Assembly (NCBI RefSeq): GCF_023283485.1
Contig: NZ_JAKILU010000005.1
Location: 124,001 to 188,000, forward strand
DNA: 64,000 nt
Direction: 5' to 3'
Source of the DNA: Shewanella glacialipiscicola
GTDB taxonomy: Bacteria > Pseudomonadota > Gammaproteobacteria > Enterobacterales > Shewanellaceae
This document shows positions 56,631 through 64,000 of this stretch, piece after piece. The notes beneath the pieces were generated by a model. It had not been told where the DNA came from and did no database searches. It saw only the letters and a list, made by a program, of their open reading frames with translations. A program made the position numbers and the translations under genes. Positions within the stretch are counted from its first letter, which is position 1, and each line of letters begins with the position of its first letter.

Positions 56631-57602
56631 TTAACCTTGAGATAGTAAGTTCGTTAAATCAATCACCGCGGCATTCGCACGGGATACATAGTTAGCCATA
56701 ACTAATGAATGATTAGCGACTAGGCCAAAACCGTTGCCGTTGAGAACTATGGGGCTCCAAACCGTTTGCTGAGTTGCCTCTAGCTCACGAATGATCTGTC
56801 TTAGGCTTACTTCAGCATTTTTCTTCTTCAATACATCTGCAAAATCAACTTCTACAGCACGCATAAAGTTGAGTAACGCCCATGAGGCACCACGGCTTTC
56901 ATAAAAAACATCATCAATTTTCCACCAACTGGTTTTGATTTGATGACTGACTAAGTTCGGCGTAGATTGACGGGCGGCATTATCACCAGCCAAGTCAGTG
57001 TTTAAACGCTCTTGCCCCACACTGGCAGATAAACGCTGCGACATACTACCTAGACGCTTTTGCACCTCTTTTAACCATTCATTAAGGTTGTCGGCGCGGG
57101 CATAAAACTGCGCATCTTGGTTATTGGGGTCCATCATTCGCACGCGATACAGCTTCAACAATTTTACCGCATGACGATATTCGCTTTCAGCACTCGGGAC
57201 TAGCCAGCTGGTATGATCGATATTGAGTTTAGATTGGGCTTCACCTAAATCTTTATCGGCAGCAGATTGTGACTGCGAACGACTAAACTCTTTACGCATA
57301 ATTAAGGCTAAATCACGGGCTTGCTCTAATGCGCCATACTCAAAAGCAGGCATATTATCCATAAAAACAGAGGGTGGCATCACATCGTTTGATAGCCAAC
57401 CGCCTTGTTTATCAAGCAGGTTTTCGATGGTGAGAATGAGTGAGGTTGTTGTTGCATATCCGACCACATTTTTATCACTAGCCGTCAACTGTTGAGGATT
57501 GATAGGATCGGGTTCGATACTCCACCATACACTCACGCCATAGCCAATAAGCACTAAAAACAAACCGACACCGGCAACTTTTTTCCATGTAATTTGCATC
57601 AA
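56631..57602 (-). CDS. DUF2333 family inner-membrane protein
   Basis: 323 residues. One N-terminal transmembrane helix (VGLFLVLIGYGVSVWWS, ~12-28) then a large periplasmic helical domain with the conserved MDPNNQDAQFYARADNL (~165) and GASWALLNFMRAVEVDF (~237). The DUF2333 family has no known function. It lies between the PCu(A)C chaperone (8 bp) and the barrel protein gene (2 bp), suggesting a shared envelope role. Confidence 0.88.
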   Translation of the reverse strand: MMQITWKKVAGVGLFLVLIGYGVSVWWSIEPDPINPQQLTASDKNVVGYATTTSLILTIENLLDKQGGWLSNDVMPPSVFMDNMPAFEYGALEQARDLALIMRKEFSRSQSQSAADKDLGEAQSKLNIDHTSWLVPSAESEYRHAVKLLKLYRVRMMDPNNQDAQFYARADNLNEWLKEVQKRLGSMSQRLSASVGQERLNTDLAGDNAARQSTPNLVSHQIKTSWWKIDDVFYESRGASWALLNFMRAVEVDFADVLKKKNAEVSLRQIIRELEATQQTVWSPIVLNGNGFGLVANHSLVMANYVSRANAAVIDLTNLLSQG

Positions 57603-57610
57603 GCTACTCC

Positions 57611-58093
57611 TTAATGATGGTGATGATGCTCTTGCTCTGCGGCGATATCTGCTTGTTTACTTACAGGCAAGGTAATCACCATTTTTTCGCCATCGTCGAA
57701 CTCTAATTGTAGTTCAACTTGTTGCTCCAACACCAATGGCGCTTTTAAGCCAAGCAACATGACATGATCTCCAGACGGAGTTAACGTTAATGCACCATGA
57801 GATGGAATATCAAAGCCTTCAACATGGCGCATTTTTACCATGCCTTGATCTTCAATTATCGTGTGTAATTGAGCATCTTTAGCCACATTGGAACTCACAG
57901 CAATAAGACGAACTGCTTTATCTGTGTGGTTTTCAAGCGTAAAGTAGGCAGCTGTATTTGGCACAGTATCTGGCATGGCACGTACGTGACCTTCCGTCAG
58001 CACTACACTCGCCAATGCGGAGAATGATGCACAAGATAAAATGAGACAATTAAACAGCTGTTTGAATATTGGTTTCAATGTCTTAAACTCCAT
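57611..58093 (-). CDS. PCu(A)C-type periplasmic copper chaperone with a His-rich tail
   Basis: 160 residues from the ATG at 58093; the frame continues upstream but would overlap the divergent hydratase gene. A signal peptide runs to SALASV. The copper-site pattern of the family, His...Met...His-x-Met, is visible as LHTIIEDQGMVKMRH and GDHVMLLGL. The very end is EHHHHH, a natural pentahistidine that could add metal binding. It would deliver Cu(I) to cytochrome c oxidase or other envelope cuproenzymes. First gene of a three-gene run. Confidence 0.9.
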   Translation of the reverse strand: MEFKTLKPIFKQLFNCLILSCASFSALASVVLTEGHVRAMPDTVPNTAAYFTLENHTDKAVRLIAVSSNVAKDAQLHTIIEDQGMVKMRHVEGFDIPSHGALTLTPSGDHVMLLGLKAPLVLEQQVELQLEFDDGEKMVITLPVSKQADIAAEQEHHHHH

Positions 58094-58126
58094 GTTTACC
58101 CAATGTCGTCGTAAAGGAAACAACCC

Positions 58127-58864
58127 ATGAGTCATATACAGGTCCAGGATGATCAGGGCGTACGTATTATCAGCTTTAATCGCCCTGATAAACGCAATGC
58201 ATTTGATCTTAATATGTATAAACAACTGACAGAATACCTGATCGAAGGTGAAGCAGACAACGACATTCGTGCCTTTATGTTATATGGTAAAAATAATTGC
58301 TTTACTTCAGGCAATGATATTGCAGACTTTTTGAAAAATAGTGACTTAGGACCAAACCATCCGGCAGTACGTTTTCTATTTTGTCTACTGGAACTCAAAA
58401 AACCGCTAGTCGCTGCCGTTTCTGGCGCTGCTGTAGGTATAGGTACAACCGTGCTACTGCATTGCGATTTAGTGTACGCAGATAGTACAGCCAAGTTTCA
58501 GCTACCGTTTGTCAACTTAGCTCTCGTGCCAGAAGCCGGGGCAAGTTTACTGTTACCTGAACTTGTTGGTTATCAAAAAGCAGCAGAGCTGCTGTTGCTC
58601 GGTGAAAGTTTTAACGCCCAGACAGCCCATAGACTTAATATGATCAACGAAATAGTGGCTGATGAAGACTTATTCAGTTATGCGCTATCACAGGCAAAAA
58701 AACTGGCGAAGCAACCACCACAAGCCCTGCAAATTACCCGTCAACTCATGCGTCCACATAAGAACCGCGTACAACACCAAATGCATCAAGAATTAGAACA
58801 ATTTAGCGCTAGGCTAAAAAGTGATGAAGCTAAAAGCAGATTTCAGGCTTTTTTGAAAAAGTAA
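58127..58864 (+). CDS. Enoyl-CoA hydratase/isomerase family protein
   Basis: 245 residues. The crotonase fold shows GNDIADFLKN (~65) and the oxyanion-hole motif SGAAVGIGTTVLLHCDLVYA (~101-120), with PEAGASLLLPELVGYQKAAELLL downstream. The Glu residues that hydrate the double bond in classical ECH1 are only partly matched, so isomerase or other crotonase activity is possible. AAGGA stands eight bases before the ATG. It is divergent from the copper chaperone by 33 bp. Confidence 0.9.
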   Translation: MSHIQVQDDQGVRIISFNRPDKRNAFDLNMYKQLTEYLIEGEADNDIRAFMLYGKNNCFTSGNDIADFLKNSDLGPNHPAVRFLFCLLELKKPLVAAVSGAAVGIGTTVLLHCDLVYADSTAKFQLPFVNLALVPEAGASLLLPELVGYQKAAELLLLGESFNAQTAHRLNMINEIVADEDLFSYALSQAKKLAKQPPQALQITRQLMRPHKNRVQHQMHQELEQFSARLKSDEAKSRFQAFLKK

Positions 58865-58991
58865 TCTGTCAGCTACGTACATATACATTTCACATGAGGG
58901 TCAAAGTGCCCTCTTGTTGCTAAACGTTTACTTTTATTTTAAAGCCACTGCAAGCCATTTAACTTATCAAATATAAGTCCGTTCAATAGGC

Positions 58992-59192
58992 TTAAACCGG
59001 TCTTCTCCATTGCTCAGCTAACAAAGCTAAAACAAAGTAAATCAGCAAACTCACACTTGGCATAAATACCGTCACGCCTGCCCACGCCATACGAGTCCAA
59101 AAGCAAGACCAACCAAACTTTGATGCCAAATCAGCGGCAACGCCACATACTAATCGTTTGGGGTTTTGCAGACGTATTTTAATTTGCTTCAT
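58992..59192 (-). CDS. Small PspC-domain membrane protein
   Basis: 66 residues consisting only of a PspC domain: RLVCGVAADLASKFGWS followed by one membrane helix (FMPSVSLLIYFVLALLAEQW). PspC in larger proteins responds to membrane stress with PspA/PspB; here no psp operon is near. Ribosome-binding sequence GAGGTG precedes the ATG. Stand-alone PspC proteins of this size are common in Shewanella-type genomes. Confidence 0.85.
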   Translation of the reverse strand: MKQIKIRLQNPKRLVCGVAADLASKFGWSCFWTRMAWAGVTVFMPSVSLLIYFVLALLAEQWRRPV

Positions 59193-59340
59193 CTAACACC
59201 TCGGCTCAGTGAATCATTAATTTACTAGCACTCATTCTATGCCACTGAAATCCATCAATAACATCATCTGCAAACAACATAAGATTGATTACAAATAACA
59301 GCAGCAAAGTCATTACAGGCAAACCACATCTGCGGTTCAC

Positions 59341-59631
59341 TTAATTAGCACTATATTCATCAGCACTCACCAACTCACTTTTATGTTCAGCATTTAAGCC
59401 AAGTTGACTATTAAAATCATAAATAGTTTCTGCAAGCTGAGTATGTAGCGATAACACTAACTCACGCTTAGCGCTGACGAGTAACTCTTGTGTTTGCTTG
59501 GTTAATGTTTGTTCAATAGCTCCAGCAACATCCGACATTGGTGTAGCTTCTGCTTGTACTGCAACGCTTCCAACTAACGCACCGAGTAACACACTCACTT
59601 GTACTGTTTTTTTAATGGTTAATGTAAACAT
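59341..59631 (-). CDS. Small secreted protein of unknown function (96 residues)
   Basis: The ATG at 59631 has AGGGA seven bases upstream, better than the longer frame beginning at 59685. The N-terminus MFTLTIKKTVQVSVLLGALVGSVAVQA is a classical signal peptide. The mature ~68 residues are helical and heptad-like (IEQTLTKQTQELLVSAKREL). I do not recognise a family. It has no Cys. Confidence 0.8.
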   Translation of the reverse strand: MFTLTIKKTVQVSVLLGALVGSVAVQAEATPMSDVAGAIEQTLTKQTQELLVSAKRELVLSLHTQLAETIYDFNSQLGLNAEHKSELVSADEYSAN

Positions 59632-59837
59632 GATGGCATCCCTTTCGATTAATTTACTTGACGAAAGGAGTATTACAAACTGCATGCCAACTTAAAGATT
59701 GAAATTAAGCATATGATTTTTAATAAATTAAAATCAAAAGGTAAGTGATGAGAGATAAAGGAATGGATTAATAAAATGTAAGTGGTGAAAAATACTATTC
59801 AACTTAGTAAATCTCACCACTTTTAATATAGGAAAAA

Positions 59838-60869
59838 CTACACAGCTGTTTCAGCTTGAATATTTTGAAATGCTTGTTTTACCACTTCAATGCCTGCACC
59901 GTTTTTATGGGCATTTTCACTCAAATAACGACGCCACGCACGGGCACCTGGTAAACCCTGGAATAACCCAATCATATGCCGAGTAATGTGATTGAGCCGG
60001 CCACCCGACTGCAAATGTGCTTCGATATAAGGCAACATAGCCTCAATGACATCTTCACGGCTTATCACCGCCTGTTGGCTGCTACACAATATTTGATCCA
60101 CCTGCGCCAGAATATAGGGATTCTGGTAGGCCTCACGCCCCATCATCACCCCATCAAGTTGCGCCAAATGGGTTTGCGCTTGCTCAAGTGTGGTAACACC
60201 GCCATTAATACCAATATTAAGCGCAGGATAATCACGCTTAAGTTGATATACGCGCACATAATCAAGCGGCGGGATCTCACGATTCTCCTTCGGACTTAGT
60301 CCCTGAAGCCAAGCTTTACGTGCATGAATAGTAAAATCCGTACAACCTTTTGCGCTAACAACATCAATAAACTGCGTGAGAAACTCGTAACTATCTTGCT
60401 CATCAATTCCAATACGCGTTTTAACTGTAACGGGAATATCAACGACCTGCTTCATGGCATCAACGCATTCCGCCACCAACTCAGGTTCGGCCATCAAGCA
60501 AGCGCCAAAACGGCCATTCTGCACACGATCAGAAGGGCAACCGACATTGAGATTCACTTCATCATAGCCACGCTCAGCCGCAAGTTTAGCGCAGCGCGCC
60601 AAATCAACAGGATTAGAGCCACCTAACTGCAACGCCAAAGGATGTTCTTCTTGGTTATACGCTAAATAATCACCGCGACCATGCAATATCGCCCCAGTGG
60701 TCACCATTTCTGTATATAACAATGCATTAGCCGACATCAAACGCGCAAAATAACGATAATGGCGATCTGTCCAATCCAGCATGGGCGCTATGGAAAAGGT
60801 GCGATCGAGTGATAGGTTGTCAATATTCTTGTTTTTCAACATATTACTATTTATTTCGTTCAGGGACAT
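59838..60869 (-). CDS. dusA: tRNA-dihydrouridine(20/20a) synthase DusA
   Basis: 343 residues. The start [15 protein letters not shown] is the DusA FMN-binding motif, followed by the catalytic Cys in [16 protein letters not shown] (~107), [15 protein letters not shown] (~148) and GGVTTLEQA (~218). It reduces U20 and U20a of tRNA. The first ~25 residues are extra; an internal ATG at 60842 is an alternative start since neither has a strong ribosome-binding site. Confidence 0.95.
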   Translation of the reverse strand: MSLNEINSNMLKNKNIDNLSLDRTFSIAPMLDWTDRHYRYFARLMSANALLYTEMVTTGAILHGRGDYLAYNQEEHPLALQLGGSNPVDLARCAKLAAERGYDEVNLNVGCPSDRVQNGRFGACLMAEPELVAECVDAMKQVVDIPVTVKTRIGIDEQDSYEFLTQFIDVVSAKGCTDFTIHARKAWLQGLSPKENREIPPLDYVRVYQLKRDYPALNIGINGGVTTLEQAQTHLAQLDGVMMGREAYQNPYILAQVDQILCSSQQAVISREDVIEAMLPYIEAHLQSGGRLNHITRHMIGLFQGLPGARAWRRYLSENAHKNGAGIEVVKQAFQNIQAETAV

Positions 60870-61217
60870 AATTAACCGTTTCCAACCGCTTTTTGGCTTA
60901 CGAAGTCCATATTATCCCTGAGAAAGTGCGAATTCATTCTCAAGTTTCAATATGACTAGATGACCATCAAAATATAACAACAGTAGAACAGAGCCGCTAT
61001 TGCAGTTTCGTTCCAGCGCATTAGGCAGTGTTGTAGTATATCGCGAATAGCCTATTCGGGGGAGGTTTAAGATATCCAGCATCTTAGCGGTTTAAGCTCT
61101 GCGCTAGGCAGAGCGAAATACAATAAGGAACAAAATATTCAGTGAATGAGGTGTATTAATTACACCCTATGGAGCCTAGAGTCGCACTTTGATGTTGAAG
61201 TCAGCTCACAGAAATAT
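60870..61217. other. 348-bp gene-free region between dusA and the PKHD hydroxylase
   Basis: No gene is supported. Two perfect hairpins without T-runs occur: GCTCTGC GCTAG GCAGAGC at 61096-61114 and GGTGTA TTAAT TACACC at 61150-61166. They may be regulatory, but no known motif was recognised. Confidence 0.45.
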
Positions 61218-61892
61218 TTATAACTCACTCCAACGTCTTAATAGATTGTGGTAAACACCGCTCAAATTAAATAACTCTTGCTCTGCAGCCTGCTGAGTGG
61301 TCAAAGTTTGAATAGATTGGTCTAACTGGAACAGTAAGCGGCGCTGGCCTTCGTCGCGCACCATACTTTGTAACCACATAAACGCTGCTACGCGCTCACC
61401 GGATATCACGGGAGTCACTTGGTGCAAACTGGTGGACGGATAAAGCACTAAAGATCCCGCAGATAACTTGATGCTTTGCTGCCCGTAGGTATCTTGAATC
61501 GTTAATTCGCCCCCTTGGTAATCCTCAGGTTCACTGAGGAATAATGTCGCAGAAAGATCAGTACGTACCATACCCTCGCCAGTTGAACGGATCGCATTAT
61601 CAATATGATATCCAAAGGTTTCACCACCTTGATAACGATTAAATAACGGCGGATAAAATTGCAATGGCAATGCTGCTGAGACAAATAATGGATGAGCAAG
61701 TAACCTTTGCATGATTTGCTGACCTATCACTACCGCAACCGGATCGTCCTTATCTAACTGTTGATTACGCTTACGCGTGCTCGCCATCGCCCCTGAGGTT
61801 TGGTTGCCATCTATCCAACGGCGGGCATCTAATTGTTCACGTAATTGACTGACTTCTTGTTTAGAAAAAACATCAGGGATTTTAATAAGCAT
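61218..61892 (-). CDS. PKHD-type Fe(II)/2-oxoglutarate hydroxylase (PiuC-like)
   Basis: 224 residues. The 2-OG dioxygenase core has HIDN (His-x-Asp, ~96), the third ligand in STSLHQVTP (~155) and the 2-oxoglutarate Arg in [10 protein letters not shown] (~165), with the conserved [16 protein letters not shown] start. PiuC-type proteins are found beside iron-siderophore TonB receptors, as here. The substrate is unknown. It lies downstream of the receptor, separated by a terminator. Confidence 0.9.
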   Translation of the reverse strand: MLIKIPDVFSKQEVSQLREQLDARRWIDGNQTSGAMASTRKRNQQLDKDDPVAVVIGQQIMQRLLAHPLFVSAALPLQFYPPLFNRYQGGETFGYHIDNAIRSTGEGMVRTDLSATLFLSEPEDYQGGELTIQDTYGQQSIKLSAGSLVLYPSTSLHQVTPVISGERVAAFMWLQSMVRDEGQRRLLFQLDQSIQTLTTQQAAEQELFNLSGVYHNLLRRWSEL

Positions 61893-61949
61893 CTCATTAT
61901 TCCATTATACAAAAACACACGGGTTGACATGATTTATAAGGATTATAAA

Positions 61950-61974
61950 CATAAAAGGCAGCCCGAAGGCTGCC
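61950..61974 (-). terminator. Terminator of the TonB receptor gene
   Basis: GGCAGCC TTC GGGCTGCC (minus strand) followed by TTTTATG. It may attenuate transcription into the PKHD gene. Confidence 0.8.
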
Positions 61975-61997
61975 ATAACATTAGCGCAATTCCAGCA

Positions 61998-64000
61998 TTA
62001 AAAATGCATATCGGCACTTAGCATGACTAAACGTCCTGGCGCCATATTCGCAAAATGCGCGGAATAAGCTTTATCGTAATAACGCTCATCCATTAAGTTT
62101 TGCACATTCAAACGTAGGGTCAAAAACTCGTTCATTTTGTAAGATGATAATGCATCAAAACGCCAGTACGATGGGATTGATAGCGTATTAGCCGTATTAC
62201 CGTAAACTTCGCCCATGTAATACGCACCACCCCCTAGATTAAATGCCTCTGTAATGTCATAGGTCGTAAACAAACTAACACTGTTTTTAGCGGTATTAGG
62301 GAAACGATTACCGTCATATTGCACATTGAAACCGTTGCTTTCTAAGGTTGCATCTAAGTAAGTGTAACCACCAAAACCATGCCATTCATCAGTAAAATCA
62401 CCCGAAAAACCAAATTCAAAGCCTTTGACGTTTTGTTTGCCTACGTTTTCTTGCGGCGCGCCACGGCCTGCTTCGGTCGCAACGCGAGCATTATTTTTCT
62501 CAATTTGGAAAATCGAGCTGGTCAGCGACAAGCGGCCACTGAATAAATCCCACTTCACACCGAGCTCATAGCTTTCGGTATCTTCAGGTTTTAAATCTTG
62601 GTTTGCTGTGGCTAAACCGTCGGCACCATCGCCATTAGAAGTACCCGGTGGGTTAGAGGATGTGCCCCAGGCAGCATAAATACTGCCATTTACGGTCGGT
62701 TTATATAGCACTGATAATTGATAATTTAGAAAGTCGTCCTCATTAGATAGCGCCAATGTGCCGTTATCGGATTCTGTTCTGAAATCATCCCAACGAATAC
62801 CACCGTTTACCATCCATGCATCGCTTAACTCAATCGTGTTAAAGGCATAAAGCGAACTGGTGTCGGTTTCCGTTTCAGTCACGATACCTTGAGTGATAGA
62901 ACCGACCCAAGGATCATGCGGATTAGGATTGGTCAACGAGGTGCAGTTATAGCTCGCAATCATCTCAGCCGTACAGCCACCATTACGACCGTTGCCAGCA
63001 TCAACGACATAAGGCTGGTTACTGGTACGCTCATTACTGAACTCGGCGCCAACTGCAAAACGATTTGGCATGCCCGCTAACTTCGCCTCGCCAGCTAACT
63101 GCAACTGAGTTGCTAGGCTTTTCGTCTCGGAATTACGCGATTTAGTATTGCGCCACACATTACCATTAACAACGTTACCCGCCGTGTCATCGGGGTTGGT
63201 GACAATATAATCGTTACTGTTGCGGCTATAAATAGAGGTAGACGTAAACTGGAAATCGTTGTTTAAATCATGACTTATTAATACTGAAGCGGTGTCGTCT
63301 GTATTATCACGAAAATCACGCGACAACAAACCATAAAAATTATCAGGATTAACATCAACGGGCTGGCCCGTACTTTGATCGTAAGGGATACCATAATCAG
63401 GCACATCGTGATTTTCAAAATGATAATATTCTAATGTCACCTTAGTCGGTGTCGTCAAACCCAAAGTGACTGAAGGCGCAATACCCCAACGATTACCTGA
63501 AACCTCATTACGTCCAGGTGTGTCTGCATCATGGGCCATCACATTGAGGCGTACTGCGGCCTCATCTGCAATGACGCGGTTAATATCTAGACTAGCGCGA
63601 GTTAACGAATCTGTACCGACGGCTAAGTCTAAGTTTATTGCGTCTTCTGCATTCGCTTTTTTGGTGACAATATTAATACTGCCACCTACCGCACCGCGGC
63701 CGCTATACACAGAACTAGGGCCTTTAAGCACCTCAATTTGTTCTATATTGAACGTTTCACGGCTTTGCGAACCCACATCGCGCATGCCATTAATAAAGGT
63801 CGATGACTGCGCATCATAGCCACGAATAAAAGGTCTATCACCATAAGGGTTACCACCCTCGCCAGTGCCAAGGCTAATACCGGGGGTTGCACGCAGGGCA
63901 TCTGTAAAAGTTTGAGCGCCCATATCTTTGATAAGATCTTGGTTTATAACAGTTACTGTTTTTGCGCTATTAAGCAGATCTTCAGTAAATTTCCCTGATT
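61998..64000 (-). CDS. TonB-dependent siderophore receptor, 5' end outside the window
   Basis: The frame runs to the window edge without a stop (S-G-K-F-T-E-D-L-L...), so the signal peptide and start are missing. The plug domain begins TVTVINQDLIKDMGAQTF and includes IRGYDAQSSTFINGMRD and EVLKGPSSVYSGRGAVGG, typical of siderophore receptors (Fiu/PiuA and FhuE-like). The barrel ends LSADMHF with the terminal Phe. At least 667 residues are visible. Together with the adjacent PKHD hydroxylase it forms a common iron-uptake pair. No Fur box is in view because the promoter lies outside. Confidence 0.95.
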   Translation of the reverse strand, partial: SGKFTEDLLNSAKTVTVINQDLIKDMGAQTFTDALRATPGISLGTGEGGNPYGDRPFIRGYDAQSSTFINGMRDVGSQSRETFNIEQIEVLKGPSSVYSGRGAVGGSINIVTKKANAEDAINLDLAVGTDSLTRASLDINRVIADEAAVRLNVMAHDADTPGRNEVSGNRWGIAPSVTLGLTTPTKVTLEYYHFENHDVPDYGIPYDQSTGQPVDVNPDNFYGLLSRDFRDNTDDTASVLISHDLNNDFQFTSTSIYSRNSNDYIVTNPDDTAGNVVNGNVWRNTKSRNSETKSLATQLQLAGEAKLAGMPNRFAVGAEFSNERTSNQPYVVDAGNGRNGGCTAEMIASYNCTSLTNPNPHDPWVGSITQGIVTETETDTSSLYAFNTIELSDAWMVNGGIRWDDFRTESDNGTLALSNEDDFLNYQLSVLYKPTVNGSIYAAWGTSSNPPGTSNGDGADGLATANQDLKPEDTESYELGVKWDLFSGRLSLTSSIFQIEKNNARVATEAGRGAPQENVGKQNVKGFEFGFSGDFTDEWHGFGGYTYLDATLESNGFNVQYDGNRFPNTAKNSVSLFTTYDITEAFNLGGGAYYMGEVYGNTANTLSIPSYWRFDALSSYKMNEFLTLRLNVQNLMDERYYDKAYSAHFANMAPGRLVMLSADMHF

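Noticed and set aside
1..64000. CRISPR arrays, rRNA genes, complete insertion sequences or a prophage
   Set aside because: No regularly spaced repeats, rRNA signatures, transposase frames or phage structural genes were found in the window.

Overview
The window is chromosomal DNA of a gammaproteobacterium, almost certainly a Shewanella. The supporting evidence is an OXA-48/OXA-54-type class D beta-lactamase gene, a periplasmic nitrate reductase of the kind fed by quinol-oxidising c-type cytochromes, a single-chain acetyl-CoA carboxylase-like fusion next to a second EF-G gene, and the tolC-nudF-yqiB-cpdA-yqiA-parE-parC cluster. Assignments come from reading the sequence and from remembered family motifs; no database search was run. 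No prophage, complete IS element, CRISPR array or rRNA operon was seen.

Layout. 1-6 kb: the 3' end of an AttH/CrtC-like gene converges on a molybdenum-hydroxylase group (tri-haem cytochrome c, 2Fe-2S subunit, Tat-exported molybdopterin subunit, then an XdhC-like maturation factor). 6-9.7 kb: an intergenic region with Nar/FNR-type sites leads to a minimal napAB operon. 9.7-20 kb: two very small candidate genes around a shared hairpin, a LysR regulator, EF-G2, a MITE-like element, the 1518-residue acetyl-CoA carboxylase-like fusion and its divergent LysR regulator. 20-28 kb: the beta-lactamase, a pyroglutamyl-peptidase-like protein whose catalytic Cys is Ser, SprT, EndA, RsmE, GshB, PhoA and RsmC. 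28-41 kb: a FapA/DUF342 protein, a small unknown protein, an M50 membrane protease, a MacAB-NodT efflux operon, and modE divergent from modABC with a clear ModE operator.

41-46 kb is gene-poor: tRNA-Leu(CAA), a 43-residue DUF3149-like membrane protein, a SieB-like membrane protein, TcdA and a major porin with a long AT-rich upstream region. 46-55.8 kb holds parC, a sorbosone dehydrogenase-like gene, parE, yqiA, cpdA, yqiB and nudF on the minus strand, with tolC divergent. 55.8-64 kb holds an outer-membrane barrel protein, a DUF2333 protein and a PCu(A)C copper chaperone in one run, an enoyl-CoA hydratase, a PspC-domain peptide, a small secreted protein, DusA, and a PKHD hydroxylase beside a TonB-dependent siderophore receptor cut by the window end.

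How the genes connect: molybdenum is a theme. ModABC brings in molybdate under ModE, and two molybdoenzyme systems (Nap and the Ior-type hydroxylase) could use it. NapAB has no linked quinol dehydrogenase or chaperone, so it must depend on partners encoded elsewhere. No large undescribed system is evident. The best candidates for new biology are the two tiny genes at 9.77-10.07 kb, the Cys-to-Ser pyroglutamyl-peptidase homologue, the OXA enzyme with an N-terminal insertion, and the minimal nap operon.
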